A stretch of 64,000 nucleotides of DNA, taken from contig NC_091942.1 of the NCBI RefSeq assembly GCF_041260155.1, positions 6,820,001-6,884,000 on the forward strand, read 5' to 3'. Numbering within the stretch: the first letter of the stretch is position 1; the number at the start of each line of letters is the position of its first letter. A program made the translations under genes and the position numbers. Positions 48,677 to 60,385 of the stretch are shown piece after piece. The notes under the pieces are model-generated. The model searched no databases. It saw nothing but the letters and a program-made list of their open reading frames with translations, and had not been told where the DNA came from. This stretch comes from Ptychodera flava. Its lineage: Eukaryota > Hemichordata > Enteropneusta > Ptychoderidae.

Positions 48677-51600
48677 GAAGCTGCCGTTGTTGATGCGGTT
48701 TCCCACATTGTGTTTTGCGCAGACAATCAAATAAGTTGCCCGCAGGGGGCTATTCGGTGGTGTAATTGACAAATGGATGAAGGGTCAAATGAGGTCACTG
48801 TAAAACAACATTAGATGGAATACCTCGATACTGCCATTTGCAACAGCCAAGTGAAGCGCTGTATTGCCTTCATTATCAGCATACGACATGTACTCTACCA
48901 ATGAGATCCGTGCCATCAATGCTGTCAGAAAAAAAATTAAAGGAAAAATGAGCAGGAACTTCAACTCTCTTATTTATTTATTTATTTATTTATCTATTTA
49001 TTTATTTATAACAACTTACAGCCATCACCCTTTAGATCTGCTTGTGGCTTACAGCACAAAATTATTTTACCGTCACTTTTTTCAAGTACATTTGACGTTT
49101 CTATGCAAACGGATCGTCTGATCTGCCGTGATTGGCTGGCAGTTTGCATGCAGTCGTACTTGTTTTACTTAATGAGACAAGGAATGTTTTTCGTGTATCG
49201 ATCAAATCATGATTTTTTTAGAAAACAGTTATACAACCTAATACCTTCAATTTGTTGTCATACTTTCTGTGGTTTTAACTGATGGCCATGTAGTAGGGCC
49301 TATCGCCGTCGATATTCACTACCGTCACGTTAGTAACCCACGCAAGTAACCCACGCCATTGCTAACTTAAGTTCTTTATGCCAATGACAAATACAGACAG
49401 ATCATGTGTCATATTAACATGCCTATGCAGGAGGGCTGCGATGATATATTGGGGTAGAACGTGCTTCGGGGACAGATTACTGACAGATATCCGAACTCTC
49501 AAAACTTTTACATTACTTTTATGGTCTACTGCTTGAAAGGGTTCACTTTGAATCTTATTGAGTAGCTGCAGTCTTCACGACATTGTTTTGTGAAAATCGA
49601 AAATTAAATTTACTCCCACTGAGTGTACACAGGGATGCGCCATCTATTTGAATTTCAATCGGTAAATTTAAGGTAAATGTGTTTCTATAGTACCAAAAAT
49701 TGCACGGGTTACCCCGATTTTTATTATTGATTTGGAAAGAGAATGGTTTAAAGTTTACGGTGGAGGAAAGTTTGAGCAAAAAATTAAATCTTTCGATTTC
49801 GAGGCGCATGCTACCTTGAGGAAAATACATAAGTATAAGTGTTACGTAATTTACCCGTTCCCATGAGGAGTTTGATGATTTCAAGGTGACCTTCAGTCGC
49901 TGCCAGCATGAGCGGAGTGATGTCATTGATCTCCTTGGCGCGGCAGTCAGCGCCATGTTCAACCTGTATGGAGGTCATTTGAATACACAAAGTTTATGCG
50001 TTAAAAATTTATTCAGTTATGGAAACGGACCGTCTATAAATCGATGGAAGGAGCGAATTCGATGTTGGTAAATTAATTCCCTACTTCGTTCTGTATGATA
50101 TTTGTCTAATATTATGTCTCTATGTTTGTTTGTCCAATCTGTCATGTGCGGTTTCTCCATCTTCCAAAATTCTACTCACAACTTATTCTGCCTCACCATG
50201 CTTTCTATAACACCGTTGACTCGATAATCATATACTATTTGTGCACATTATTTAGCTTTTAACGGTTTTAAAGGTCGAACACAGTTAACTTTATCATCTC
50301 CATCGTAATTTTATTCATGTGATCTTTAAGTTCAAGTTGTCTTCACCATCCATTTACTTGTTTGGTATACTAAAATATTTCTGTTCGTTCACAGGGCAAA
50401 TGGCACGTTTCGTTCAGACATACACACTCGCCAACCACCATGGTTTATGAAATTCGTTGAATAGTCGAAATAGCAATGACAATAGGCTAAGGTCCAACGG
50501 TCGAAATTGATACCATCCGGGTTTATTTGCTTTGTTTATGGTAAATTCATACGGCATGGATACAGCTATCGATCAATTCAGAGGCGCTTCGTCCTCTCGT
50601 AAACGGGGAGTATTTACTACTGACTAGGTCTAGCAAATAACTGCCAATAAAGTTTACGTTGAAATTAATCGCATATAGTAGCATCCATTATCAGGTTGCT
50701 CACAAGGCGCTCATGGAATCCTATGTAACGTCCACTGGGCACACATAAGTGGTGGTGTTTTTGTGTGTCTATATATTTTTAAAACTTACCAGCAGACGAC
50801 AAACTGCAAGGTTGCCCTGTATGGCAGCTTGATGCAAGGGAGTTAGTTTATCATTGTCACGGGCATTAGGGTCAGCTTTGCCCTCAACCAATAAGATCTG
50901 AAAGAAGACGTTATGGTAGATGATATATAAAGACTCAAAAATAATAGAGTACTATTATTTTGAATATTTGCTTCATATTAGAAATCCATCCATTTCGTGG
51001 TTCACATTCTAACACACAAAAGAACATTATTGATAAAGTAGAACCGATCGCTATCACAACCAAATGCGTACAAAGTTATTGCTGTTTACAAGTAGGGGGA
51101 TTGTATTTTTAAAAGTACGCTGGTGGCTTCAATCTTGAAATGTTGACTGTGAAGTGTAAACAGCAAGAACGAAAGTGACATCTACCCTCGTAATTTCTTC
51201 ATAGCCACGCCTCGCGCTCAAATGCAAGGGCGTCAGACCATTTCTGTCGCGTGTGTAAGTCGCCGCGTCGTATTTCATGAGCAACTTCACCGTTTCCAGG
51301 TTACGGTACTTGATGGCAAGATGAAGGGGCGTGACGTCATCTTCCTCCGCACGGATGTTGATATCTGTCAAACAATGGATGATGAACTGTTAGCAAGTGT
51401 TATCACTGTACTTCGTATGCAACATTCACCGTTGGTGTAGCATCCCAAATGTGTTGATTTGAGGTATCATGACAGATGTTACAACAGTTGATCGAATTTA
51501 ATCAGTTGGATTTCAACAAACTGGAAGTTGCATTTTGTTGAACTTTTCAGTTCCATCTTCTTCAACACCTAACCGATCTTTACAAGATGCAGAACTGTAA

Positions 51601-54600
51601 TCCATTATCATTTAATATTGCATAAACAATAGGCGCTGTGCCCAGTTCAAGGTCACCGTACTATGGGTCACACCCGGGTGTCAAACTCACGATGATCAGA
51701 AAGCGAGTGCGGTACGCTTCGTTATGACTATTCTCTTCCGCTGCAAAACATCATTTACATTTAGAAATACCACAAATATTAGGTAGTTATAAGATTTATT
51801 TATAATTTCTGTTCCCGGTATATTTAGAGAGAAAACCACGAAAATATGACTTCATACTTCAAAGAGTTTAGGCTTTCAAACGGATCATTACAGCTGAATA
51901 TAAATGATTAGATTGCCATACAAGATAATACAAGTAATAACAAATACAGACATAATAGTTTGATGGACTTATAGAATCCTGAAATTGATGCATTAAAGAA
52001 AACAAGACTTTGTGACAACAATTTATAAACCTAGCTGCCTTAGGAAATATTTACCAAATTTATTTACATTTGTAGGACAACCATTTATATCACAGGTGTT
52101 TTTAGGTCTATCTTTCTTACGCTGAAAGTGCAGAGGCTATTGTAAAATTTAAACCAGTATGCCTCTCCATTCTATTACAATGCTGGATGTCTAGTAAAAG
52201 TTTTGTTTTCGTTATTCGTTTACATCGTTTTTATCGGAAGGTGTATTTCAACCATCAAACGAGTCTTCACGTTTTGTTACATTGTCGTAGATGTTTGTCC
52301 AACTCTTCATTTCCACTTGCCGTGGAAAAGACGGCGCAATCCTCGCACGCGGCGTCGTAAATATTAATTTTTCAGCCTGCCGGGGCTTCTCGAACCGACA
52401 AAATTATTGTAAATGGGTCACCCATTCCGTTGCTATTTTTGGTAACAGTTCAATATTATATGGAGAGAAGCGACTGGGGAAAGTATCCTCTGAAAACTAT
52501 CTTCTTCGCATAGCTTTGTGAAAATTACAGAGGTGAGCTCATGCAGTGAACACGCATCCGGAAACAGTATATAAGACAACAACGTGTAACATATTTACCT
52601 GCTCCCCGAAGTATCAACTCCTCAACCACCTCTGTCCTGTCGTAATGAGCGGCGTGGTGGAGGGGTGCCAGCCCGTCTTCATCCCGAGAATTCAACTCCT
52701 CCGGCGTCCTCCTGTCGTTCTGGAAGATCTCTACCCTCCCTTCCCTGGCAGCCTGGAAAATCCAATTGCAATGGAGGGGGCGTAAGAGGTGCCTCATCGC
52801 CAGCGACTTTGGGAATCTATCCGGTCCCCTGTCGCTGCCGACTCGGATGCGAATAATATTGACGCACACATGGGGCCGAGTTTCCCGTTGGGGAAAAGAT
52901 GGCACTCCGAGAGCCATGGATAACTTTTATCTCGGGAATGGATGCTAAGAATTCATACTTGGAGGTCCTGCGTCCGTACTTGTTCTTGTTGCGAAAATGG
53001 AATGAAAAAGACACACACTCTCTCTCTCTCTGCTCTGTGTAATGAGTTCATGCTTTCATAAATTAGCAATAGAAACCTTAAATTACCATTGAATCTTTGC
53101 ATTATGACATCAATTCACACTGATTGATGGCGAATGTCTGCTCGGTTGTGATGTCTACTTCAAGATTGATTGGTTCGGATGGTTTCTGTCGCTACGCATG
53201 ATGGGATGGCGATGCGAGCGATTGAACGAAGAGCAGTGTGGTGTATTTGTGTGCATCTTGTGACAATTGTAGTCTCGCATTTGAAATTATCACATGTTTT
53301 GATTGTACTTGTAAAGGTCAGTTATACAAATCTCTGTCACGTAATCAAAAGAACCACGCTATAGAAACTATGACATACACTGTCATGAGATTTTGACAAA
53401 GCAGGTAGATGGGTCACGTGCTTAATAGACCATCATTGTTACCAAGGTTGCATTTTTAGTCGAATATGTTTTATTAGTGGCAATGTTTGACCCCGCAGAT
53501 CTGTGAACGGAAGAGATGAGGCAGGCGTCCACTCACTTTGACCATGAGCAACGTCCATAAATTGTCATGGACAAAATTGACTGGGTCATTTCAATGAACA
53601 TGTTCAAGAACACATGCTGCACAGCCGTAAGTGGTATAGCAGAACATTGCACGTTAAAAGTATAGAAGACCGTGGCATGTACATATTTTTAAGCCATTCG
53701 AAGACTTTACATCTGCTGAAGATAGAAAAGTAAGGCTCTTCATGATGAACTTTGTAACCGCGACATTGCACCTGTGTAAGCGATTTGTAACACTGTCGAG
53801 AAATTTGACATGCTCAGGGCCGATCATTAGCTTCGGTACCATCGCGTCTATTTCTTATCAGAGGTTTTGTGTCTTTTGGAATTCCAACTGAAGAAATGGA
53901 CGACCTCTGAAATGTTGGAAGAACAGTTTGCGAAATCTCTGAGATATAATCAAATTGATGGAGAAATTTTTGCTTCATGTAATATTGTCCTGTATGTTGA
54001 ACCCAGCGACATTCGTGAATGAGATAAGCCGGCGGGTCTCAACGTTGAATCTGTCCTGTGTTGAGATTGAGCGCAGTGTTTACTCATTAGTAAATACCTA
54101 CTTCTGACTAAATCTATGCACAATCACCAAGATTATCCCTCGAGTGAAAATGCTTTTGGTATTTCTAAGGAATGTCTGGTTTATATTTTTTTCAGAAACC
54201 ACAACTTGGAATGCTTTGAAATGGCGATGCAATAAAGTTGATATTGTTGCACGTCACCATTTTCATCGAATTTTCTGAGGGGTTCGATTTGGTGTTGTTT
54301 TTGTCGGACACCCTGAAGAGAATCAGAATAAAAATATTAGCATTTTGAAAGAAACTACATAGCAAATATTTCATGATAATTTACAACAGAGGTTGAAAGT
54401 AAAGCTACACACGAACATCTAAGAAACGATAACAACGAAATTTCATCCACTGTTGGAAGTCTTTCCTTGGGAACATAATCAAAATCAAGAGTTTTGCTAG
54501 AATTGTGGTATTTACGATTATTTCCACTATAAGTAGGAGAGGAGAGTGTTAAATATTTAAAGTCCAGAGAGACCATCAGGACCCCTATGTATGATCTTTG

Positions 54601-55814
54601 AACTTCTTGTTAAATGAGATAACAGATTTTGACAAAATGGCATTGCATGACTTCGTCAGCGATCGAGCTTGATCATCGTACATATACACAGTTCCAAATA
54701 CCGATGGCTTTGTGTATACCCCTGGCCGCTGCAATGCCGTGACTTTTGACTGAGTGCAAAGAGGTCGGGGGAATAATACGCATGTCAGTCCAAATCAAGG
54801 TTACTGATGCCGATGGTTCTGGTTACTGATACAGATGGCTATGTCTCAAGTCAGTGAGAACAAAATGAGAGCAAAATGTATTCCGGACGTCAAGGTGACA
54901 GATTTATCGCCACAAGGTGGCGTAACGTAGTAACGCGAGTGGATCCCAAATAAATGACTATTAAAAGTCAAACGGCTTCTATTGCATTAACTTGTATGGT
55001 GTTTACATTGACAATGGGAAAATGCAAATACAGCAAAATGTGGTTTTCTCGTTTGTTGACCGGATTTTCGTTTGTCAATCTTTCCTCGGCAGTCTGTCTC
55101 AACGACTGACACGTCTTGTAACACTGACTAGCCTTGGCTGTCTACACTGTCACTTTATGATGCGTCCAACTAACAGAACATAAAACACAGAAATATGCGA
55201 GCCTTGGCGTAGAAGGTGCCAATGCATAACTAAAAGTCCCTGTAGGGTAGCAGACAGTAAGAACAGGAAAGGAATCGCTCTTTCATGTAAAGATTGAATC
55301 TGAGTCAAAATTTCTCCCTTTTCTAGATTCCGGAGGAAATTACTTCGAAACCACCGAAGAACCAAATTTACACACACGAACATCGGATGGAATGTCTGAG
55401 TGATGACGTACATTGAAAAACTAAAATACAATTTCTGGGCGTGCCAGTCAATTATTTGCGGAATTATTCAAGTTTCTATCCCAGCGATTTTTGTTCGGTT
55501 AATATTGTTTGTTTTTTGTTTGTTCGTTTGTTTGTTTGTGTGACACTAACCTGTGATATGTTGACCAATCCAAGGAGAACGTCATCACTCTCAAAGTGCC
55601 CCTTGAAACTGTTGAACGACGATTGCACTTCTTGTAGCGTGATGTCGTTGGCGTTTACCAAATTGCCGGCGATGCTGCTCGCAGACGAGACCCTGCGATC
55701 TGCTAGAGAGGACGATTTCTTCTTTTTCCGGTCCTGTGCCACCCTCCTGCTTCTTATGGCCGTGATGAAACCGGCTGTCCGCATCGTAAAACTGCGCCGT
55801 AGTTTAATCGACAT
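34628..55814 (-). CDS. TRPA1-like ankyrin cation channel, gene C (complete, 26 exons, 1134 aa)
   Basis: A complete TRPA-family channel. Exons in transcript order: 55551-55814, 52599-52752, 51186-51364, 50790-50897, 49855-49963, 48824-48921, 48268-48440, 47180-47228, 45592-45870, 45371-45453, 44504-44665, 43972-44083, 42772-42941, 42263-42407, 41426-41506, 40883-40953, 40202-40346, 39553-39660, 38978-39144, 38494-38554, 37852-37920, 37241-37414, 36658-36726, 36170-36283, 34917-35035, 34628-34769. They sum to 3405 nt in one unbroken frame ending in TAG. The start ATG (55814) has A at -3. Residues 1-88 are basic with a KKKK run; about 89-646 ankyrin repeats; 647-745 pre-S1; 746-987 S1-S6 with pore; 988-1134 TRP-like helix and tail, ending WSVMDL. 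Intron phases match gene B at all 25 positions. More diverged from A and B in the first ankyrin repeat ([13 protein letters not shown] against [10 protein letters not shown]). Same proposed role as gene B. Confidence 0.93.
35491..35639. repeat. (ACAG)n(ATAG)n compound microsatellite
   Basis: About 150 bp of tetranucleotide repeat in intron 24 of gene C; the last four units return to ACAG. Confidence 0.95.
35734..35816. repeat. Interrupted (CAAT)n microsatellite
   Basis: Two (AATC)n runs separated by CAACACCAACCAACC-like sequence, in intron 24 of gene C. Confidence 0.9.
36905..37150 (-). mobile_element. Decayed, reversed copy of the ~350-bp MITE family
   Basis: The reverse strand retains GGGCGTCATTTTAAATCTCA and ATGTCGGTAAATCTGGGGTA, matching the family core with many changes. 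Termini not clear. Gene C intron 22. Confidence 0.35.
37241..37920 (-). other. Gene C S5, pore loop and S6, exons 21-22
   Basis: S5 is [19 protein letters not shown] (37852-37920). Exon 22 (37241-37414) holds the pore loop [14 protein letters not shown] and S6 [17 protein letters not shown]. The acidic MTIGE pore motif is shared with gene B and has Glu where human TRPA1 has Asp915. The turret after the pore is acidic. Confidence 0.92.
38494..40346 (-). other. Gene C membrane segments S1-S4, exons 17-20
   Basis: S1 [18 protein letters not shown] in exon 17 (40202-40346), which is 24 nt shorter than in gene B because of the S1-S2 loop. S2 [18 protein letters not shown] in exon 18 (39553-39660). 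S3 [18 protein letters not shown] and S4 [16 protein letters not shown] in exon 19 (38978-39144). Exon 20 (38494-38554) has [20 protein letters not shown]. The donor at 38977 (CAAAG|GTACAG) was chosen over the nearer CTAG|GTTATC because only it keeps the frame into exon 20 and matches gene B's 167-nt exon. Confidence 0.9.
38615..38819 (+). mobile_element. ~205-bp MITE family, copy 3 (gene C intron 19/20 region)
   Basis: Ends TTGAAACTAATTTGGGATAA and CCAATCGTGTT; interior TTTCAAATTTCTCAAAAGTG, GCCGTATAGCTGAATGTTGC and AAAGCAGATGAGATTACATT, nearly identical to copy 4. A few bases of the right terminal repeat are missing. Confidence 0.8.
41745..41816 (+). tRNA. tRNA-Trp (CCA)
   Basis: A 72-nt cloverleaf. 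Acceptor GACTCCG pairs with CGGGGTC with one T-G wobble, discriminator A. Anticodon stem TCTGA/TCAGA encloses loop CTCCAGA with anticodon CCA. T-loop TTCGAATC. It matches the standard eukaryotic tRNA-Trp. No intron. The A box (TGGCGCAACGG) and B box are intact. It lies in intron 14 of gene C on the opposite strand to the channel gene. Confidence 0.97.
41827..41831 (+). terminator. Pol III terminator (T5) of tRNA-Trp
   Basis: TTTTT begins 11 nt after the discriminator base; the same spacing and flank occur at the second tRNA-Trp. Confidence 0.7.
42978..43319 (+). mobile_element. ~350-bp MITE family, copy in gene C intron 12
   Basis: Left end TTAGGGTATAGAATGCGCCC, right end GGGGCACGAACTACCTTAAA. 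Core ACAGGGATGGCAGCCATTTT and ATATCGGTAAATATTGGGTA is the best preserved of the set. It starts 36 bp upstream (in transcription) of the exon 13 acceptor. Confidence 0.7.
45928..46139 (+). mobile_element. ~205-bp MITE family, copy 4 (gene C intron 8)
   Basis: Ends CGATAGGAACTAATTTGGGA and TTAGTTCCAATCGTGTT; interior as in copy 3 (GCCGTATAGCTGAATGTTGC). Non-coding. Confidence 0.8.
48605..48672. repeat. (GTCT)n(CT)n microsatellite
   Basis: Pyrimidine-rich tract in intron 6 of gene C; purine-rich in the transcript. Confidence 0.95.
48970..49009. repeat. (TTTA)n microsatellite
   Basis: About ten units in intron 5 of gene C, with one TCTA interruption. Confidence 0.9.
49451..49818 (+). mobile_element. 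~350-bp MITE family, copy in gene C intron 5
   Basis: Left end GGGGTAGAACGTGC, right end GAGGCGCATGCTACCTTGAG; core ACAGGGATGCGCCATC, TTACCCCGATTTTTATTATT. It lies 36 bp after the exon 5 donor. Confidence 0.7.
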
Positions 55815-55878
55815 CTTGGAAATGGAGTAGAGTCCTGTCTACTTCTGCTCCTACGTCTCAGCTGAGAAAAAATCCCCG

Positions 55879-55911
55879 CTCCCTCTCTCTCTCTCTCTGA
55901 GCTTATATAAA
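55879..55911 (-). promoter_or_regulatory. Candidate core promoter of gene C (TATA box and GA tract)
   Basis: On the minus strand TTTATATAAG (TATATAA at about 55903-55910) lies about 90 bp before the ATG, followed by a GA-rich run (55880-55897). A TATA box here would place the start site near 55875 with a 5' UTR of about 60 nt. The string also reads as TATATAAA on the plus strand, so orientation is not proven. Confidence 0.4.
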
Positions 55912-56786
55912 TCCGAACTGATCGGGAACTAGATCGCCGTACCAGCGCACAGATAAAGAAACCACCAAGTTCTACAAGGATGACGCACTTCCTGCTATTA
56001 ACTCGCCCAACGGATCCCCGGATCCGGACGATCTCTGAAAAGCGACTACCGAACGAGTGTTGTGAGTGATGGCCGACTTGCGTCGCACGCATCCTGACCT
56101 GAAGGGCCTATATTCAGTATCGTTTTAGGATAACAGAGGGGAGCCGTCTTCTGAGAAGAAATATGTGAGTTTGTGATATTTGATATTCACCAAAGACGCA
56201 CTTGAACTATGCAATAACATAATCACCAGATCCCCGCTCACACCTTCATACAAAAGGGTTAAGCGGAAAAGGTCAGACGTTCAATTAATTATGGTCAAGG
56301 AGGCTATGGTATAAAAATAGCCTCTTGGTGAAAATATGCCACATTTCACTTCATCCGACAGTGTTCTTAAAGAGAGTAACTGGATATTGCCTTGCAGGAC
56401 GTTGGTGGCGGTAATATGAACTTTTGACACTTCAAATATATTTCACAAGTTTTGAGACTAGAGCAGAAATGTGTATCACCATCTGATTTGGACCTCAGAT
56501 ACACCAAATTAATGCAACGTGCGAATACGAAGTGTTAAACACCACTATCACAACACACTGCCCGCAATTACGACAGGTGTCCATGTTCAGATCGCCGTGT
56601 TATTTTGCTTCAACCTCTCAATCGATTGTACAGACGTATGCCAAGTTATGATAATGCTGCTTCGTTTTATTATCGGAGCTTGGAGAAGGGTATTAACTGC
56701 AACGGTCTCTAACACAGGGAGTAAAATGTGTCAATGTGCATTCAAGGGCTAGCAGCTGAAAGTTTTGGTGATTTTGTTTCATTATC

Positions 56787-56969
56787 TTTGTTTTTAATGT
56801 CAGCTACAGTTTCTTGTTCTACTCCCCAAAGCATGCCGAGTTACACAGTTTAGAGCTTGTCATATCAACGCCTGTACATGTACAGGCTTAGTTGACATAC
56901 CGTATTGTGTATCTCAATATGGTTTGGGGAGTAGAACAAGATAATGTTGTTAACATTAAAACAAAAAAG
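56787..56969. mobile_element. Hairpin MITE (~183 bp) with perfect central palindrome
   Basis: Long inverted ends: left TTGTTTTTAATGTCAGC and TTCTTGTTCTACTCCCCAAA; right TTTGGGGAGTAGAACAAG and TTAACATTAAAACAAA. At the centre is the perfect 18-bp palindrome GCCTGTACATGTACAGGC (56870-56887), itself flanked by inverted GTCATATCAAC/TTAGTTGACAT. The whole unit can fold into one nested stem. Confidence 0.75.
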
Positions 56970-57261
56970 GTTTAAAAATAATCAAAAGTTACAGTCACTA
57001 GCTCTTTAAGTAGCATGCCACGAAACGGAGACCCATGGGTGACTCGGGTCATACGGGCTCCAAATCATTTCAACGGAAATATATTTCAATAAAGATAACA
57101 GGATTTTTCACTCTCTTCAAAAACTTCCTGTTTAAACTGATTTTTAAGGTGGTAAAAACGATGTCGCCCTTTATAAAACGCCTCGATTTGGTGAAAAGGT
57201 ATAATTTTTAATTGTTCTTATCCAAGAGTTATTGCTCCGATAATTCCATTATCCAACATAC

Positions 57262-57478
57262 ACTTTAAGGGTAGAATGTGTCTCAGGCACTGATCTTTGC
57301 AATATAATGCTTCTTTGATTTACTGCTTGTGACTGCTTGTGCTGAGTCATTTTGAAGTTTGTTGAGAAAATTAAGAATTTACCACATTGAATTTTTTGAT
57401 CTAGAAATTTTATTCCCCCTCCCCCCCCCCAAGTAAACGAGTGATATCAGAAAGTTGAAGACGGGGTGAACTACCTCA
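57262..57478 (+). mobile_element. Internally deleted copy of the ~350-bp MITE family
   Basis: Left end ACTTTAAGGGTAGAATGTG, right end GGGGTGAACTACCTCATC, inverted to each other; the core TGGCGGCC block is missing. A C-run of about ten lies near 57420. Confidence 0.45.
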
Positions 57479-58678
57479 TCTACTTTATTAAAAACCAGCT
57501 CTAACTTGAAATTATGCTCCACTTTCCCTGTACAGAATCAAGACACTTCAGAAACTATTCATCATTTTCCATGAACTTTCGCTTCAAACAGCTTGCGCAA
57601 ACAAGATCTAAAAATCACGGCAATCCTAAATATTTTTCTTCAAGTGGTAGTAGCCCTTTATAATTCAGCTCTTCTGAGCTGGCGATCTGAAATGGTTCCA
57701 TCGGCGTCATCGAGATTGCGCAAATCAGTTGAGTGGGTTCAACGAGTTAGAAGAAATATGTTGTGCGTAAACATACAAAGTCAGATTGTCGTAAATCGCC
57801 TGAGCCAAAATGTACATAAATCATTTAACTTGCGAGTCACTTCACAAATTGAACCAGTAAATCGCCTCAATATAATATCTTATCACTGCAGGAAGCCACA
57901 AACATAGTATTTATTGTAGCATGACAAATGCAGGTCATATTTGAAAATTCCCTGCCTGTAATGAGTTTCCGGTCGCAGCATAACATTTTAGATCTTTTAC
58001 TGCTTGCCGGGGTCCGACTTCAAAAAATTACATATTCATCCCTCCCCTATGATAAAGACATTAATACATCTGCACAGAAAATCCGACATAATGGAGAAAT
58101 ATTTGCCGTACTTAAACTTTTATTCCCGAGAGTTCAGTGTGAAAAAATACCCCGGGGTATAATAGTACATTGCATTGATATTTTATGAGGTGACATTTAA
58201 ATATCGAGTAGCCTCCATTAGAATACCATACGTTATAGCATGACTGCTCGGCTGAAGGCGGTCAGATGAATTCTACCGAAACTTTTGCAGTAGTCAGGAG
58301 TTTTATTACCATTCCTTTCGGCTGGACAAGCAGATAATTCCCATGGATGATGTTTCTCAGTGTTTTATTTATAGCCTTTGCCACTCGTCGTGGCAGATAG
58401 GACATATCGCTGTATCTTAGTGCAAAGTTATTTCGTCAGGGAATGTTGATCTCTCTTTACCCAATGCACATTCTGTCATGCTGTTAAAATCTATAGTGAC
58501 TTGCGGGTCAGCTGGCACGTATCGATAGGAAGTCTTGAGAGTTTAGACCTAGAAAAAATATTTTACGAGGCTTTGTATTGTTTAATTGTTTTAAATCACA
58601 GAAACTTAATCCAAATAACTGTTCCGTACGTCTTGATGTCATGTTAACACTGTAACATCGTTAGTTTCAACGCTAATT

Positions 58679-58680
<2 letters not shown>

Positions 58681-58732
<52 letters not shown>

Positions 58733-58734
58733 CC

Positions 58735-58767
<33 letters not shown>

Positions 58768-58784
58768 CAACAACAACAACAACA
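58681..58784. repeat. (ATC)n(AAC)n trinucleotide tract
   Basis: About 16 ATC units followed by about 17 AAC units with one break. Confidence 0.95.
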
Positions 58785-59039
58785 AAATGGTGAAAACAAT
58801 ATCAGAATCATCATGATCTTTGTCGTCATAATCGTTATAATCATCCTTATGGAAGCGCTTGACATCTAGTTATGTTAGGAAATGTTTGCGTAAAGTCACT
58901 TTAGCTGCAATACGCATAGGTGGGGGATGGGGGTCGGACTTTCTAATAATGTTAATGGTTATAATTTGCAGGGTTTTTCTGCTTGTATATGCTAATTTTA
59001 AAGCCTGAGAAGTACATGAAGATCACATCAAATGATAAT

Positions 59040-59212
59040 TTCATTTTTCTCCGCAGAGTTTACCTAGGGATGGCGGCCATTTTGAATTTCAAAAACTATA
59101 AGACAGTATAAAAATTGACATGGTGACCCCTTCTTTTGATGTTTGATCTCTAGAGAGACTGATTTAAAGTTTCCTTGAACAAATAGAATTGGGGCTCGTA
59201 TTGCCTTAAATT
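59040..59212 (+). mobile_element. 5'-truncated copy of the ~350-bp MITE family
   Basis: Contains GGGATGGCGGCCATTTTGAA, GACATGGTGACCCC and the terminal GGGGCTCGTATTGCCTTAAA. The left half of the element is not recognisable. Confidence 0.5.
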
Positions 59213-60385
59213 AGATAAAATGTTCATTTTCAAGGGATTTATTATCTGTAAAAAGGTTAAGTATTTAGTATAATGCCATGAAGTTGTTTGGTAACTTGAA
59301 CACAATCATAACATTTTGGTGATTCATTTAAGACTGACATTAGATATGGTATGTTTTGTTGGCTGTTCTATCGATTTTAGTTTTGTAAATATTTTCTTTG
59401 TTTTGTTGCTCTTTGTTTTGTTTCTGTCTCGTTCACCTTTAGGCAGTGGTTTCTTTAAAGTTTTCTTTTGGTTTTGTTGAGGAACCTGTAAATGGGACTT
59501 GATTCCGTGGGATGACCGAATAAATAAATAAATAAACGCTACAAAAGAGCTGTTACGTTGACACCGGTTCCATCACGTGAACATAACGTCACTGTGATGT
59601 CATCATTTCAGTTCAGTTCAGGAATCCGTGTCACACATATATTGTTTTCTTTACCAACCCTGTCGACTTCCTAGCTGTCACTCTACCGAATTCAGTGACG
59701 TGCACATGCCGATGACGAAGAGAGATGGTACCAACTGGTTTTGTATCACCGGTAAAATAAGCAGATGTTTTGCTTACGTTTGGTTTACAAATATAGATCA
59801 TTATGGAATAAACGACTCGAAGAGAACTGTTTACGATGTCTTTAACTAGAACAAGTACAATATATACAAGAAGTCGTTGACAACCGATCACACATTAAAT
59901 TGCCGTGTGGAGATAAACACGCTACTTGTGCTTTTTCGGTCTCGCGTCAGCTTCTATGCCAACGAAAGTGAGACTATCAGTCATCCATTACTCGGTGATG
60001 GTACATGAAACTTATGATATATGAAAATCAGACAACATTTATCAACAAAGTATTGTAAAATCACCACACGAGTTGGACAATGTTTTTGCCACCATACGTT
60101 TATGGGTATTTTGTTCTGGTTTTTCTTCCCCACAACGCAGACTGTCTGGAACTAACAGTATGTGAACGGAATGTTGTACTTCCTCCATTCGTCTTTATTT
60201 AAGAGAATGTTTTCATTTGGCATTTCTTTTCTAAGCTATGGGCGAGTCCGCATGTCGGGATAACCGTCGGAATAGAATTTTTGCTACATGGAAAAGTAAG
60301 ACTGAGGTAAAGTGATAAGGGACGATTTTCATCTGATTAAATCCCATTTCAGAGGAGCGAGACTTTGGTACATACTAAACTCACC

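Larger units (their letters stand above)
42772..52752 (-). other. Gene C ankyrin-repeat block, exons 2-13
   Basis: Motifs in order: [192 protein letters not shown] and [14 protein letters not shown]: about 15 repeats, better preserved than in gene B at exons 5-6. Exon 8 is again a 49-nt micro-exon (47180-47228). Confidence 0.92.

Noticed and set aside
55754-56092. Arg/Ser-rich open frame upstream of and overlapping gene C exon 1
   Set aside because: Shadow frame across the 5' UTR and CT tract; no family motif, and the overlapping exon 1 frame is better supported.
58677-58865. Open frame with runs of Val and Met
   Set aside because: Translation of the ATC/AAC trinucleotide tract.
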